Below, one piece after another: positions 34,519 to 43,750 of a DNA stretch of 64,000 nt. Location: the NCBI RefSeq assembly GCF_030380815.1, contig NZ_JAUDUY010000001.1:62001-126000 (forward strand), read 5' to 3'. Every line of letters begins with the position of its first letter. Positions within the stretch are counted from its first letter, which is position 1. Both the position numbers and the translations under genes were made by a program. This DNA comes from Robiginitalea aurantiaca (GTDB taxonomy: Bacteria; Bacteroidota; Bacteroidia; Flavobacteriales; Flavobacteriaceae). The notes below the pieces were generated by a model that worked only from the letters and a program-made list of their open reading frames with translations, made no database searches and was not told where the DNA came from.

Positions 34519-34595
34519 GCCTTCAAGCAATATGCATTCGATTGTTTGAGAATCCGACCGGGGATAATGTAAGGACTTTCAAAACGGGAATTTTA

Positions 34596-35444
34596 ATGGT
34601 TGAAATGATTTATCTTTTAGGAGCTGGAAGAAGCGGGACAACCCTGCTTTCTGCTGTATTACATGCTCACAAGAACATTCATACCCTTGGAGAAATGCAT
34701 CAGTTCCCGGAATATTTAGGAGAAAACAAACGCTGTTCATGCGGCAGATCATTGGATAAGTGTGAATTTTGGAGCCTTGCTATAAAAGACATGAGTCCAG
34801 ATCTTCTGAAGACCCAAGATTATAAGGATGAGCTCAATAAGGCCGAAGCCCATAGCAGAATACCCGGTTATCTTTTGGGTCAGAAATCAAAAAAAAGATA
34901 CGACAAACTCCAAACAGAAATTCTTAGGGCTTGCAGTAAAGCCACAAAAAAGAAATGGCTGCTCGATTCTTCAAAATATATCAGTCGATTCCTGCTTCTA
35001 AACAGAAACGGGGAATTAAATATCAAAGGAATTTATGTTGTCAGAGATGTAAGAGGAGTTGTGGAATCCTTTGGAAAAAACGTTCAGACTCCGAAAGGAC
35101 CCTTAGCCACCCTGGTCTATTACGGTCTGATAAATGCTTTCGGCGAAGTCGTCAGCAGGCTTTTTGCCAATGTTCTCAAGGTTAGGTATGAGGATTTCGT
35201 AAGAAATCCTGAAAATGTGGTTGAGAAAATATTGAATCATTTGAATGAATCGGATACAGCTGGGGATACGCTACCGGCTGAATTCAGTATGCCGCACATT
35301 ATTGGGGGAAATCGCATGAAGTCAGAACGTCAAATCAGGATTAATCCTGAAGAACAGTGGCGCACCCGGCTTCCCAGGTGGAAACAAATAGCTTATTATA
35401 TTGGTGTTTGGCCATTGATGATTATAAACGGATACAAGGTATGA
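34596..35444 (+). CDS. PAPS-dependent sulfotransferase-like protein
   Basis: 282 residues from the ATG at 34596 (MVEMIYLLGAGRSGTTLLSAVL); a TTG at 34542 would add 18 residues before the conserved strand. GAGRSGTTLL is the 5'-phosphosulfate-binding loop of sulfotransferases, and GIYVVRDVRGVVESFGKN is the 3'-phosphate-binding strand with conserved Arg and Ser. A cluster RCSCGRSLDKCEFW (about 47-60) with three Cys recurs in some bacterial sulfotransferases. It could sulfate the polysaccharide. It overlaps the next gene by 4 bases. Confidence 0.85.
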   Translation: MVEMIYLLGAGRSGTTLLSAVLHAHKNIHTLGEMHQFPEYLGENKRCSCGRSLDKCEFWSLAIKDMSPDLLKTQDYKDELNKAEAHSRIPGYLLGQKSKKRYDKLQTEILRACSKATKKKWLLDSSKYISRFLLLNRNGELNIKGIYVVRDVRGVVESFGKNVQTPKGPLATLVYYGLINAFGEVVSRLFANVLKVRYEDFVRNPENVVEKILNHLNESDTAGDTLPAEFSMPHIIGGNRMKSERQIRINPEEQWRTRLPRWKQIAYYIGVWPLMIINGYKV

Positions 35445-36643
35445 AAGCGATGAACGCTCTAAAGTTGTGGCTTTTGTATTTGGTGATTTTCACCCTGCCA
35501 ATGTACATGAAGGTTAACAATGTCTTGCTGGGGGCATTCGTTTTGGTGGGATTTCTCGACAATCTACTCAACAGAAGATATAAAAAGGGGAATGCCTTAT
35601 TCCTGCGAGGCCTCCCAATAATAGGGTTCTTTTTTTTAGCGCTATTTGGAGCCTTTAGGGAGTTTTCTTTTGAAGGGTTTTCATATTTAGAAAAATACTG
35701 GTCCTTCCTGCTCCTGCCACTGGTTATGCTTCCGGATCCGGAAACATTTAGGAGGCATCAAAAGGATATTTTCTTATCCCTTGTATGGGGGTGTATAACT
35801 ACCCTTGTGATCTGTTATTCAAATGTAATTTATGACATGGTGGTATCGAACGAGCCAGCTTCATATTTTTTCAGATGGCGGCATCTGGGGCACCAGTTCA
35901 CTGAAATAGCAGATACGCATCCAACGTATTTATCGCTTTTTATCCTTACTTCAATTTGTTTTCTTGCCCAGGAGGAAACCGTCTCATATACGTTTAAAAG
36001 CATCGTACTTCCTTTTTTAATAGTGTCGCTCTTCCAGCTTGCAAGCAGGGCTGCCCTGGTTATCCTGGTCCTGCTTTTGATATTTATCCTTTTTCAACGG
36101 GTCCGAAAGAATAAATGGCAAATTGCCGGTGTTTTGTTCGGGATAGTTTTCGGGGGTCTTTTGGTATTTTACTATGGAAGTGATTATTTGACAACGAGGC
36201 TTTTTTCTGCAGGAAAAGCGTTTAATGACCGGAGGGTAGAGCACTGGGAAGTCTCTTATGATATTTTTAAAGCAAATCCTGTTACCGGAGTTGGTTATCA
36301 AATGGTTGGGCCTTTAAGGAAAGAAGGCTATATAAAGCACGGTTTTGAAATAGCGGCATCAGAAGAATACAATGCCCACAATCAATTTCTGGAATTCCTC
36401 AGCACACAGGGGGTGATCGGAGGATTTGTTTATGGGGTTTCCCTGGCATACCTTTTCTTCCTCGCCGTAGTTCGCAAGGACTTATTGTTTAGCTTTGTCT
36501 TTTTTGCTTTTATTATGGCTAACCTCACAGAATCCATGATGGTCAGGATAAAAGGAATTGAATATTTTGCTATCCTGGGGACGCTTTTTCTTTGTTCCGT
36601 AACTTCTAGCAATCAGGTAGATGAAGATATACATAACCCTTGA
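35441..36643 (+). CDS. O-antigen ligase/polymerase-like membrane protein (WaaL/Wzy superfamily)
   Basis: 400 residues from the ATG at 35441, which overlaps the sulfotransferase stop (ATGA); the open frame extends upstream to 35357 inside that gene. About ten to twelve helices, with a C-terminal conserved block NPVTGVGYQMVGPLR and NAHNQFLEFLSTQGVIGG, the H-N-x-x-L-x-x-x-x-x-G-x-x-G pattern of the Wzy_C/WaaL family. Having two superfamily members in one locus suggests one polymerase and one ligase, but I cannot say which is which. Confidence 0.82.
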   Translation: MKAMNALKLWLLYLVIFTLPMYMKVNNVLLGAFVLVGFLDNLLNRRYKKGNALFLRGLPIIGFFFLALFGAFREFSFEGFSYLEKYWSFLLLPLVMLPDPETFRRHQKDIFLSLVWGCITTLVICYSNVIYDMVVSNEPASYFFRWRHLGHQFTEIADTHPTYLSLFILTSICFLAQEETVSYTFKSIVLPFLIVSLFQLASRAALVILVLLLIFILFQRVRKNKWQIAGVLFGIVFGGLLVFYYGSDYLTTRLFSAGKAFNDRRVEHWEVSYDIFKANPVTGVGYQMVGPLRKEGYIKHGFEIAASEEYNAHNQFLEFLSTQGVIGGFVYGVSLAYLFFLAVVRKDLLFSFVFFAFIMANLTESMMVRIKGIEYFAILGTLFLCSVTSSNQVDEDIHNP

Positions 36644-37604
36644 TTACGAACTGTTTTTCGGATCCAAAACCGGCACCCCTGAGAAATGTATGATCGATCC
36701 GACCCGGAGGTTGTCGGAGATCGTAGCGCCTTTTGACATAAAATTTACCTGCTTTGTAGATTCGGGCTATCTGCTTGCCCTGAAGCGTCAGAAAAAAGAA
36801 TATGATATTCTCGAGCGTGACTTTGAGATAATTAAAGAGCAATTAATTCAGTTGACCAGGTCAGGTCATGGAGTGGAGCTTCATGTTCATCCACATTGGG
36901 AGGATTCCTTTTTTGATGGCAGCCAATGGCAAATAAATACCGAAAGGTATAAGCTTTCGGCCTTTAGTTCTTCATCCGTAATGGATATTGTGCAAAGCCA
37001 TACTGATGTCCTGAAAGAGATTACGGGGAGGGCTCCTGTGGCCTATAGAGCGGGAGGTTGGAGTGCCCAACCCTTTCCGCCTATTGGAAAAGCTTTGGAA
37101 AATCAGGAAATTTTTGTGGACAGCAGTGTTTTCCCTGGCGGATTTTACACTTCAGACCATCAACAATTTGACTTTCGTGCGGTACCGGCCTACACCACAG
37201 AATATCGGTTTTCAGAAGATTTAATCCATCCGGATACCGAAGGAAAGTTTAAGGAAATTCCAATTAGCGCATGCAAGGTCCCTCCTTCTTTTTATTGGAA
37301 GTTGGCAGGGAGAAAATTCTTTGGAGGAGCGGACCATAAATCTTATGGGGATGGCCAGCCAATCAGGTTGTCCAAGGGATATTTTGAAAAACTTACCAGA
37401 ACTTCGATTGATGTAGTTTCTATGGATGGATATAAGAGCAGTTTTCTGGAGAAAGCCCTTAAGCGTTATGTGAAACACACCTCAAATCAAGGGAATTTTG
37501 TAATTCTTGGACACCCTAAAGCTTTTTCATCATATTCCCTGAAAAAATTTCAGAGGTTTCTTGAAAAAACAGCGGAGACACATCAGTACTCAACCTTCCA
37601 ATGA
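36621..37604 (+). CDS. Polysaccharide deacetylase-like (NodB superfamily) protein
   Basis: 327 residues. The N-terminal strand IYITLDYELFFG holds the Asp of motif 1, GHGVELHVHPHWEDS has the metal-binding H-x-x-x-H-type pair, and APVAYRAGGWSAQ corresponds to motif 3 (R-x-P/A-G-G). The NodB TFDDG motif is changed to TLDYE, so activity on an N-acetyl or O-acetyl sugar is likely but not certain. It overlaps the upstream gene by 23 bases and WecG by 4. Confidence 0.75.
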   Translation: MKIYITLDYELFFGSKTGTPEKCMIDPTRRLSEIVAPFDIKFTCFVDSGYLLALKRQKKEYDILERDFEIIKEQLIQLTRSGHGVELHVHPHWEDSFFDGSQWQINTERYKLSAFSSSSVMDIVQSHTDVLKEITGRAPVAYRAGGWSAQPFPPIGKALENQEIFVDSSVFPGGFYTSDHQQFDFRAVPAYTTEYRFSEDLIHPDTEGKFKEIPISACKVPPSFYWKLAGRKFFGGADHKSYGDGQPIRLSKGYFEKLTRTSIDVVSMDGYKSSFLEKALKRYVKHTSNQGNFVILGHPKAFSSYSLKKFQRFLEKTAETHQYSTFQ

Positions 37605-38338
37605 ACAGGATTCATATTTTGAACACCAATATCGACAACTACACCATGGAGCAGACCCTCGATGCTGTAGATTCAGCTATTGCGGAAAACCGCCAGCTTC
37701 ATCATGTGGTGGTCAACGCGGGAAAGATAGTGGCTATGCAGACGGATGCACAACTAAGGGAAAGTGTAAACAACAGCGACTTGATAAATGCAGATGGACA
37801 GGCTGTTGTCTGGGCATCCCGGATTTTGGGCAAGCCTTTGAAAGAGCGGGTCGCCGGGATTGATATTATGAAGAATCTGGTCCGGAGAGCAGCGGAAAGA
37901 GGATATAAAATATACTTTTTCGGAGCCAGCGAGGAAGTTGTGTCCATGGTCGTGGATCACTACAAAGAGCGTTTTGGGGAAGGAATTATTGCAGGATACA
38001 GAAATGGCTATTTTAAGAAAGAAGATGAGATGCAAATCGCTACAGAAATCGCAGACAGCGGCGCAAACGCACTATTTGTGGCGATCAGTTCGCCTGTAAA
38101 GGAGAATTTTCTATACCGTTACAGGGATTTACTTAAGAAGGTAAATTTTATAATGGGAGTAGGGGGAAGTTTTGACGTAATATCCGGTAAAGTCAGGCGG
38201 GCCCCAATATGGATGCAGAAAAGCGGTCTGGAATGGTTCTACCGGTTCCTTCAGGAACCCGGGCGAATGTGGAAGCGCTATTTAATTGGAAACACTAAAT
38301 TTATTTGGCTGGTATTGAAAGAGCGAATGAGCCAATGA
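37601..38338 (+). CDS. WecG/TagA/CpsF-family glycosyltransferase
   Basis: 245 residues, GT26 family. Signature blocks are VVVNAGKIVAMQTD, SDLINADGQAVVWASRILGKPLKERVAGID (with the conserved Asp), FGASEEVV and MGVGGSFDVISGKVRRAP. In enterobacterial common antigen WecG adds ManNAcA; TagA adds ManNAc. With wecB upstream still intact, a ManNAc donor is plausible. C-terminal basic helices probably hold it at the membrane. ATGA overlap with the deacetylase-like gene. Confidence 0.9.
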   Translation: MNRIHILNTNIDNYTMEQTLDAVDSAIAENRQLHHVVVNAGKIVAMQTDAQLRESVNNSDLINADGQAVVWASRILGKPLKERVAGIDIMKNLVRRAAERGYKIYFFGASEEVVSMVVDHYKERFGEGIIAGYRNGYFKKEDEMQIATEIADSGANALFVAISSPVKENFLYRYRDLLKKVNFIMGVGGSFDVISGKVRRAPIWMQKSGLEWFYRFLQEPGRMWKRYLIGNTKFIWLVLKERMSQ

Positions 38339-38350
38339 TAAGGAATTGGG

Positions 38351-39703
38351 ATGTTATTTTCACAAGGTAAAATTTCGGATTTGATTACCCCGATGGCACT
38401 TGTCATCGATCTTTTGATAATCAACCTTACGGCTTATTTCCTTCCCATCAATCTGGAGGAGGCAATTATTTTTCATAGTTACATCAGTCTTGCATGGATG
38501 TTTATTGCCTTTAAAACCGAGTTTTATGTAGTTTACAGGTACTCCAAAGTCACTCATATATTAAAGCGTATTGTAAGGCAATTCTTTTTCTACTTCCTTA
38601 TCCTATATGCTTTTATAGGGTTCTTCAAACAACCGAACATGAGCAGGCTGGCTCTGGCCCAGTATGCAGTTCTGGTATTCATTACCGTTTCCATAGTTAA
38701 ATTCCTGAACTACTACCTGTTGATGAGTTACCGGGAACGGGTGAAGAGTAGTTTGCGGACTGTTGTGGTTATCGGGCAGAATCGCAAGGCAGATCAATTG
38801 ATTGCTGTATTCAAGGAGCGGACAGAATTTGGGTACGAATTCAAAAAACAGTTTTGTCCCTCGAATAATGAGTTTAATATTCAATCCTGTTTTGATTACA
38901 TCCTGGCAAACCAGATTGATGAAATCTACTGCTCTATTTCTGAGCTAAAAAACAAGGAAATAATTGCCTTTATCAACTTTTCCGATAATAACCTCAAGAC
39001 CCTCAAGTTTCTCCCGGACAACAAGAACATCTATTCTAAAAAGCTCAAATTAGAGTACTACGATTACCTTCCAATCCTTTCTTTAAGGGATATTCCACTG
39101 CACAATCCAATCAATGCGTTTATCAAGCGCGCCTTTGACATCGGATTTAGTTTGCTCGTCATTTTGGGGTTACTTATTTGGCTAACCCCCTTGTTGGGCC
39201 TTATAATTTGGCTGGATTCAAAGGGCCCAATCTTTTTTGTCCAGAAAAGATCCGGCCTGGATAACCGGGAATTTTATTGCTATAAATTCCGATCCATGGC
39301 GATGAATCAGAATGCCGATCAGTTCCAGGCCAAAAAGAATGACATGCGGGTGACTACCATTGGTAATTTTATCCGAAAAACGAGCATCGATGAACTGCCC
39401 CAGTTCTACAATGTGCTTTTTGGAGATATGTCGGTAGTTGGCCCCCGGCCCCACATGATAAAACACACAAATGAATTCGCCCAAAAAATTGACAAGTATA
39501 TGGTGCGCCACTTTGTTAAACCCGGAATAACAGGACTTGCTCAGGTACGCGGATACAGGGGCGAAATTGAACGGGAGAGCGACATTCAGAATCGGACTAA
39601 ATTCGATGTATTTTATATCGAGAACTGGTCTTTCCTTCTCGACATAAAAATAATTATTCAAACCGTTCTGAATGTTTTTAAAGGGGATGACAAGGCGTAT
39701 TGA
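38351..39703 (+). CDS. Undecaprenyl-phosphate sugar phosphotransferase (initiating transferase)
   Basis: 450 residues of the WcaJ/WbaP type. The N-terminal third has four to five helices, a central cytoplasmic part holds a nucleotide-binding-like strand (RTVVVIGQNRKADQLI, about 137-152), another helix lies at about 262-282, and the C-terminal catalytic domain shows KFRSM, KTSIDELPQFYNVLFGDMSV and VGPRP. It transfers a sugar phosphate to undecaprenyl phosphate and so begins the repeat unit. It is the last gene of the tight run that begins at about 21.9 kb; 102 bases with an inverted repeat separate it from ugd. Confidence 0.93.
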   Translation: MLFSQGKISDLITPMALVIDLLIINLTAYFLPINLEEAIIFHSYISLAWMFIAFKTEFYVVYRYSKVTHILKRIVRQFFFYFLILYAFIGFFKQPNMSRLALAQYAVLVFITVSIVKFLNYYLLMSYRERVKSSLRTVVVIGQNRKADQLIAVFKERTEFGYEFKKQFCPSNNEFNIQSCFDYILANQIDEIYCSISELKNKEIIAFINFSDNNLKTLKFLPDNKNIYSKKLKLEYYDYLPILSLRDIPLHNPINAFIKRAFDIGFSLLVILGLLIWLTPLLGLIIWLDSKGPIFFVQKRSGLDNREFYCYKFRSMAMNQNADQFQAKKNDMRVTTIGNFIRKTSIDELPQFYNVLFGDMSVVGPRPHMIKHTNEFAQKIDKYMVRHFVKPGITGLAQVRGYRGEIERESDIQNRTKFDVFYIENWSFLLDIKIIIQTVLNVFKGDDKAY

Positions 39704-39756
39704 GAAATACAGTGCGGTTGACCTGCAATGTTTTGTTGTAATAATAGGAGAACAAT

Positions 39757-39789
39757 GGGGTTCTGCGTAATATTGAAGCGCTGAACCCC
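39757..39789. other. Inverted repeat before ugd
   Basis: GGGGTTC (39757-39763) pairs with GAACCCC (39783-39789), with an inner GCG/CGC after one mismatch. No T-run follows. It may be a mRNA stabiliser or a regulatory site in the ugd leader, 17 bases before the ATG. Confidence 0.4.
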
Positions 39790-39805
39790 GAAATACATTA
39801 AAAAA

Positions 39806-41134
39806 ATGAAAATATCGGTTATCGGTACCGGATATGTCGGCCTGGTTACGGGTACCTGTTTGGCAGAAACGGGTAATGAAGTGGTCTGCGTGGATATAGA
39901 CGAAGAAAAAGTCAAGCGGATGCGCTCGGGAGAAGTCCCTATTTACGAACCGCATCTCGATGTGCTCTTTGAACGGAATATCGAGGCCGGCCGGCTTACC
40001 TTTACAACGTCCCTTAAGGAAGGCCTGGACCACGGGGTTATTGTATTTCTCGCCTTGCCTACCCCAGAGGAAGAAGACGGGTCTGCGGATTTAAAATATG
40101 TTCTCGGGGTTTCTGAGGAGATTGGAAAATTATTGAAAGGGTACCGCGTAATTGTCGATAAGAGCACTGTACCTGTGGGTACTTCCGAGAAAGTTAAAGA
40201 GGCCATTGGGAAGCACGCTTCACATGATTTCGACGTCGTATCCAATCCGGAATTTCTCAGGGAAGGGTATGCGGTAGACGATTTTCTCAAGCCTGAACGC
40301 ATCATTATCGGATCCAGCTCTGATCGGGCAACCGAACTTATGGGAAAGCTCTACAAACCTTTTGTAAGAAGCGGAAACCCGGTGATCGTCATGGATGAAA
40401 AATCGGCCGAACTCACAAAGTACGCTGCCAATGCGTTCCTTGCAACAAAGATTACTTTTATGAATGAGATCGCGAATTTTTGTGAGAAAGTGGGCGCCGA
40501 TGTAGACAAGGTCCGCATTGGGATAGGGACAGATTCCCGAATTGGGAAACGATTTCTCTTTCCCGGGATTGGATATGGAGGATCCTGTTTTCCAAAAGAC
40601 GTGAAGGCACTTCATAAATCCGGTAGGGATTCGGGCTATGAATTTAAGATTCTACAGTCTGTCATCGATGTCAATCAAAGACAGAAGACCATTTTGATCC
40701 CAAAGATCCTCGCGCATTTTCAAGGAGACCTAAAAGGAAAAAAAATCGGTGTCTGGGGTCTGGCCTTTAAGCCTGAAACCGATGATATCAGGGAAGCTCC
40801 GGCCCTTTATATTATTGAAGAATTACTGGCGCTGGGTGCGGAAATTACGGCCTTCGACCCTGAAGCCATGGAGAATGTCCAGCGCAAAATGGGCGATCGG
40901 ATTGCCTTTGCAGATGGGATGTACCAACCCCTTGAAAATGCCGATGCTTTGGTAATCTGCACGGAATGGGGTGTTTTCAGAAACCCCGATTTTACAAAAA
41001 TGAAGGAATTACTTCAGGATGCGGTAATTTTTGATGGCAGAAACCTTTATGATACGGATGAAATACGCTCAGAAGGATTCGGTTATTACTCTATCGGAAG
41101 GGGTCAAGAGGGAAATCACGCTACTAATACATAG
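39806..41134 (+). CDS. ugd: UDP-glucose 6-dehydrogenase
   Basis: 442 residues. The NAD-binding ISVIGTGYVGLVTGTCLAE opens the protein; STVPVGTSEKV, NPEFLREGYAVDDFLKPER and the catalytic GYGGSCFPKD with its Cys are all intact. It oxidises UDP-glucose to UDP-glucuronate, which the next gene can decarboxylate to UDP-xylose. The distance to the next gene is 3 bases. This supplies acidic sugar or pentose for the polysaccharide locus. Confidence 0.95.
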   Translation: MKISVIGTGYVGLVTGTCLAETGNEVVCVDIDEEKVKRMRSGEVPIYEPHLDVLFERNIEAGRLTFTTSLKEGLDHGVIVFLALPTPEEEDGSADLKYVLGVSEEIGKLLKGYRVIVDKSTVPVGTSEKVKEAIGKHASHDFDVVSNPEFLREGYAVDDFLKPERIIIGSSSDRATELMGKLYKPFVRSGNPVIVMDEKSAELTKYAANAFLATKITFMNEIANFCEKVGADVDKVRIGIGTDSRIGKRFLFPGIGYGGSCFPKDVKALHKSGRDSGYEFKILQSVIDVNQRQKTILIPKILAHFQGDLKGKKIGVWGLAFKPETDDIREAPALYIIEELLALGAEITAFDPEAMENVQRKMGDRIAFADGMYQPLENADALVICTEWGVFRNPDFTKMKELLQDAVIFDGRNLYDTDEIRSEGFGYYSIGRGQEGNHATNT

Positions 41135-41137
41135 GTT

Positions 41138-42124
41138 TTGAAACGGATTTTAATCACCGGAGCCGCCGGGTTTTTAGGATCGCATCTTTGCGATCGCTTT
41201 ATTGAGGAAGGACATCAGGTTATCGCAATGGACAACCTGATCACCGGGGACCTTAAGAACATTGAACACCTTTTTCAATTAGAACAATTCGAGTTCTACC
41301 ATCACGATGTCACCAAATTTGTGCATGTCCCGGGGCCCCTGGATTACATCCTTCATTTCGCCTCCCCGGCCAGCCCCATCGATTACCTGAAAATACCCAT
41401 TCAAACCCTGAAGGTCGGAGCACTCGGAACCCATAATTTGCTGGGTCTCGCCAAAGAGAAGCAAGCCCGGATTCTCATCGCAAGCACCTCAGAGGTATAC
41501 GGAGACCCTTTGGTACACCCGCAGTCTGAGGACTATTATGGAAACGTCAATACGATTAGCCCCAGAGGCGTCTACGATGAGGCCAAGCGGTTTCAGGAGT
41601 CCATTACCATGGCGTATCATCGTTTTCACGGCCTGGATACGCGGATTGCCCGTATTTTCAACACCTATGGCCCGAGAATGCGCCTTAATGATGGACGGGT
41701 AATACCTGCTTTTATGGGTCAGGCTTTACGCGGGGAAAACCTTACCGTGTTCGGCGACGGAAAACAGACGCGTTCCTTTTGCTATGTTGATGATCAGATA
41801 GAGGGGATTTACAGGCTTTTGTTTTCAGACTATAACCTGCCCGTTAATATTGGGAACCCCGGAGAAATTTCAATCCTGGAATTTGCGGAGGAAGTGATCA
41901 AACTTACGGGTACAGACCAGAAAATTGTCTTTAAACCCTTGCCTCAGGACGATCCCCTGCAAAGAAGGCCGGATATCTCTAAAGCGAGGGAGATATTGGA
42001 CTGGAAACCAACCGTGGATAGGGAGGAAGGCATGAAGATGACCTATGAATACTTCAAATCCCTCTCCAGGGAGGAGCTCGAAAAGCGCGAGCACCGTGAT
42101 TTCAGTAAACGGAACACCTACTGA
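41138..42124 (+). CDS. UDP-glucuronate decarboxylase (UDP-xylose synthase)
   Basis: 328-residue extended SDR. The start is TTG at 41138 ([21 protein letters not shown]), directly after ugd; no ATG is near. [22 protein letters not shown], then [11 protein letters not shown] with the catalytic YxxxK, and [13 protein letters not shown] are the pattern of UXS enzymes rather than of 4-epimerases. It turns UDP-glucuronate into UDP-xylose. Coupled to ugd in position. Confidence 0.9.
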   Translation: MKRILITGAAGFLGSHLCDRFIEEGHQVIAMDNLITGDLKNIEHLFQLEQFEFYHHDVTKFVHVPGPLDYILHFASPASPIDYLKIPIQTLKVGALGTHNLLGLAKEKQARILIASTSEVYGDPLVHPQSEDYYGNVNTISPRGVYDEAKRFQESITMAYHRFHGLDTRIARIFNTYGPRMRLNDGRVIPAFMGQALRGENLTVFGDGKQTRSFCYVDDQIEGIYRLLFSDYNLPVNIGNPGEISILEFAEEVIKLTGTDQKIVFKPLPQDDPLQRRPDISKAREILDWKPTVDREEGMKMTYEYFKSLSREELEKREHRDFSKRNTY

Positions 42125-42166
42125 AAATAAACCTCAGGGTTCTACAGGTTTATGTATGTCATGACT

Positions 42167-42174
42167 TATTTTTG
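42167..42174 (+). promoter_or_regulatory. -7 box upstream of purD
   Basis: TATTTTTG, full TAnnTTTG match, ends 15 bases before the ATG at 42190. It overlaps an in-frame TTG (42172), so that upstream start is excluded. Confidence 0.5.
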
Positions 42175-42189
42175 TCGAAAATCCATCCT

Positions 42190-43464
42190 ATGAATATTCT
42201 GGTACTGGGGTCTGGAGGACGTGAACATGCCCTCGCCTGGAAGTTACACCAAAGCGACCGTGTCAATATGCTCTATGTCGCACCGGGAAATGCAGGTACA
42301 GCTGATTTTGTCCACAACCTCGATCTTTCGGTTACGGATTTTGAGGCGATTGGTGAAGCCGTGCTTTCGAAAGAGATAGACCTGGTTCTTGTGGGTCCTG
42401 AAGTTCCTTTGGTAATGGGCATTCAGGATTATTTTAAGAGTAGTGATTCCTTGTCTCAGGTTCCATTAATCGGACCCTCCAAAGCGGGCGCCCAGCTTGA
42501 GGGCAGCAAGGAATTTGCCAAGAAATTTATGGAGCGATATGAAATACCCACAGCTGCCTACCGGAGTTTTGGTCCGAATGATCTACATGAGGCTTATCGC
42601 TTTTTGGAAGAACTCACCCCTCCTTATGTATTAAAAGCAGATGGTCTTGCCGGGGGGAAGGGCGTTCTGATCCTCAGTGATATTGAAGCCGCAAAATCTG
42701 CATTAAAAGAAATGCTTGTCGGAGGAAAGTTTGGGGAAGCGGGAAACCGTGTTGTCATTGAAGAATTCCTTTCAGGTATTGAGTTGAGCTGTTTTGTGCT
42801 TACTGATGGGAGCACGTATAAAATACTTCCTACCGCAAAAGATTACAAGCGTATTGGAGAGGGGGATACAGGCCTGAATACTGGCGGGATGGGAGCTATA
42901 TCCCCTGTCGCATTTGCGGACAAAACATTTATGGATAAGGTTGAATCCCGAATAATAAAACCGACTGTAGAGGGTCTGAAATCGGAAGGTATCCCGTATA
43001 CAGGATTTATTTTTATAGGCTTGATCAAAGTGGGAGACGATCCCTTTGTGATCGAATATAATGTTCGGATGGGCGACCCTGAGACGGAAGTTGTAATCCC
43101 GCGGATCAAAACAGATTTGGCAGAACTCCTATCCGCTACTGCAAAAGGAACGCTGGGCAACATGAATCTTGAGGTGCTTCCCGAGGCAGCGGTTACGGTT
43201 ATGTTGGTTTCCGGAGGATATCCGGAATCCTATTCGAAGGGTTATCCGATTCATGGCCTGGATACAATAAAAGGCGCAACGGTTTTTCACGCTGGAACTG
43301 CCAGGTCTTCAGACGGCACAACCGTGACCAATGGAGGGAGGGTCCTGGCAGTTACAGCCCTTGGAACGGACTTTAAAGAAGCGCTCCGAAAGGCGTATGG
43401 GCAGGCGTCTCAAATTACATTTGAGCAAGCCTATTATCGCAAAGATTTAGGATTTGATCTTTAA
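42190..43464 (+). CDS. purD: Phosphoribosylamine--glycine ligase
   Basis: 424 residues from the ATG at 42190 (MNILVLGSGGREHALAWKL). ATP-grasp enzyme of purine synthesis that joins glycine to phosphoribosylamine. Typical blocks: VGPEVPLVMGIQDYF, GLAGGKGVLI (ATP loop), NTGGMGAISP and EYNVRMGDPETEVVIPR. It stands alone as regards purine genes and returns the window to core metabolism after the polysaccharide locus. Confidence 0.96.
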   Translation: MNILVLGSGGREHALAWKLHQSDRVNMLYVAPGNAGTADFVHNLDLSVTDFEAIGEAVLSKEIDLVLVGPEVPLVMGIQDYFKSSDSLSQVPLIGPSKAGAQLEGSKEFAKKFMERYEIPTAAYRSFGPNDLHEAYRFLEELTPPYVLKADGLAGGKGVLILSDIEAAKSALKEMLVGGKFGEAGNRVVIEEFLSGIELSCFVLTDGSTYKILPTAKDYKRIGEGDTGLNTGGMGAISPVAFADKTFMDKVESRIIKPTVEGLKSEGIPYTGFIFIGLIKVGDDPFVIEYNVRMGDPETEVVIPRIKTDLAELLSATAKGTLGNMNLEVLPEAAVTVMLVSGGYPESYSKGYPIHGLDTIKGATVFHAGTARSSDGTTVTNGGRVLAVTALGTDFKEALRKAYGQASQITFEQAYYRKDLGFDL

Positions 43465-43489
43465 ACCCCATCGGGCTAAAGACTGAAAA

Positions 43490-43711
43490 TCAGAGATAGG
43501 AATGGGCAGTGACGGTGTGGTCTTCTTCCCCTTGCGCATCAAATATTCTGATCTGTCTGAGCCAATAAATCAGCGCAATAAATCCAATGATCGCGAAGAT
43601 CCAGTTCACGGAATTGGCGGTCCACCAATTCTGCATTTCTCTGAAAAAATCAAACGGAGCAAAGAGCCCGTTAACAAATAAATTTTCTATCCCCTCAAAA
43701 AAAGCTTTCAT
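43490..43711 (-). CDS. Small membrane protein, resembling DUF6341
   Basis: 73 residues: an amphipathic start (MKAFFEGIENLFVNGLFAPFDFFREMQNWW), one membrane helix (about 35-52) and an acidic tail ending HTVTAHSYL. I recognise it as the flavobacterial DUF6341 type; no function is known. It is divergent from the DUF6427-like gene with a 39-base gap, a pairing that I believe is conserved in the family. Confidence 0.7.
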   Translation of the reverse strand: MKAFFEGIENLFVNGLFAPFDFFREMQNWWTANSVNWIFAIIGFIALIYWLRQIRIFDAQGEEDHTVTAHSYL

Positions 43712-43750
43712 TCTGGCTATATTTACCTTGCGAATTTACGAAAACCATCG

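Noticed and set aside
39218-40033. 271-codon minus-strand frame across the initiating transferase and ugd
   Set aside because: Long but opposite two clear conserved genes and their gap; composition is not protein-like and no family fits.
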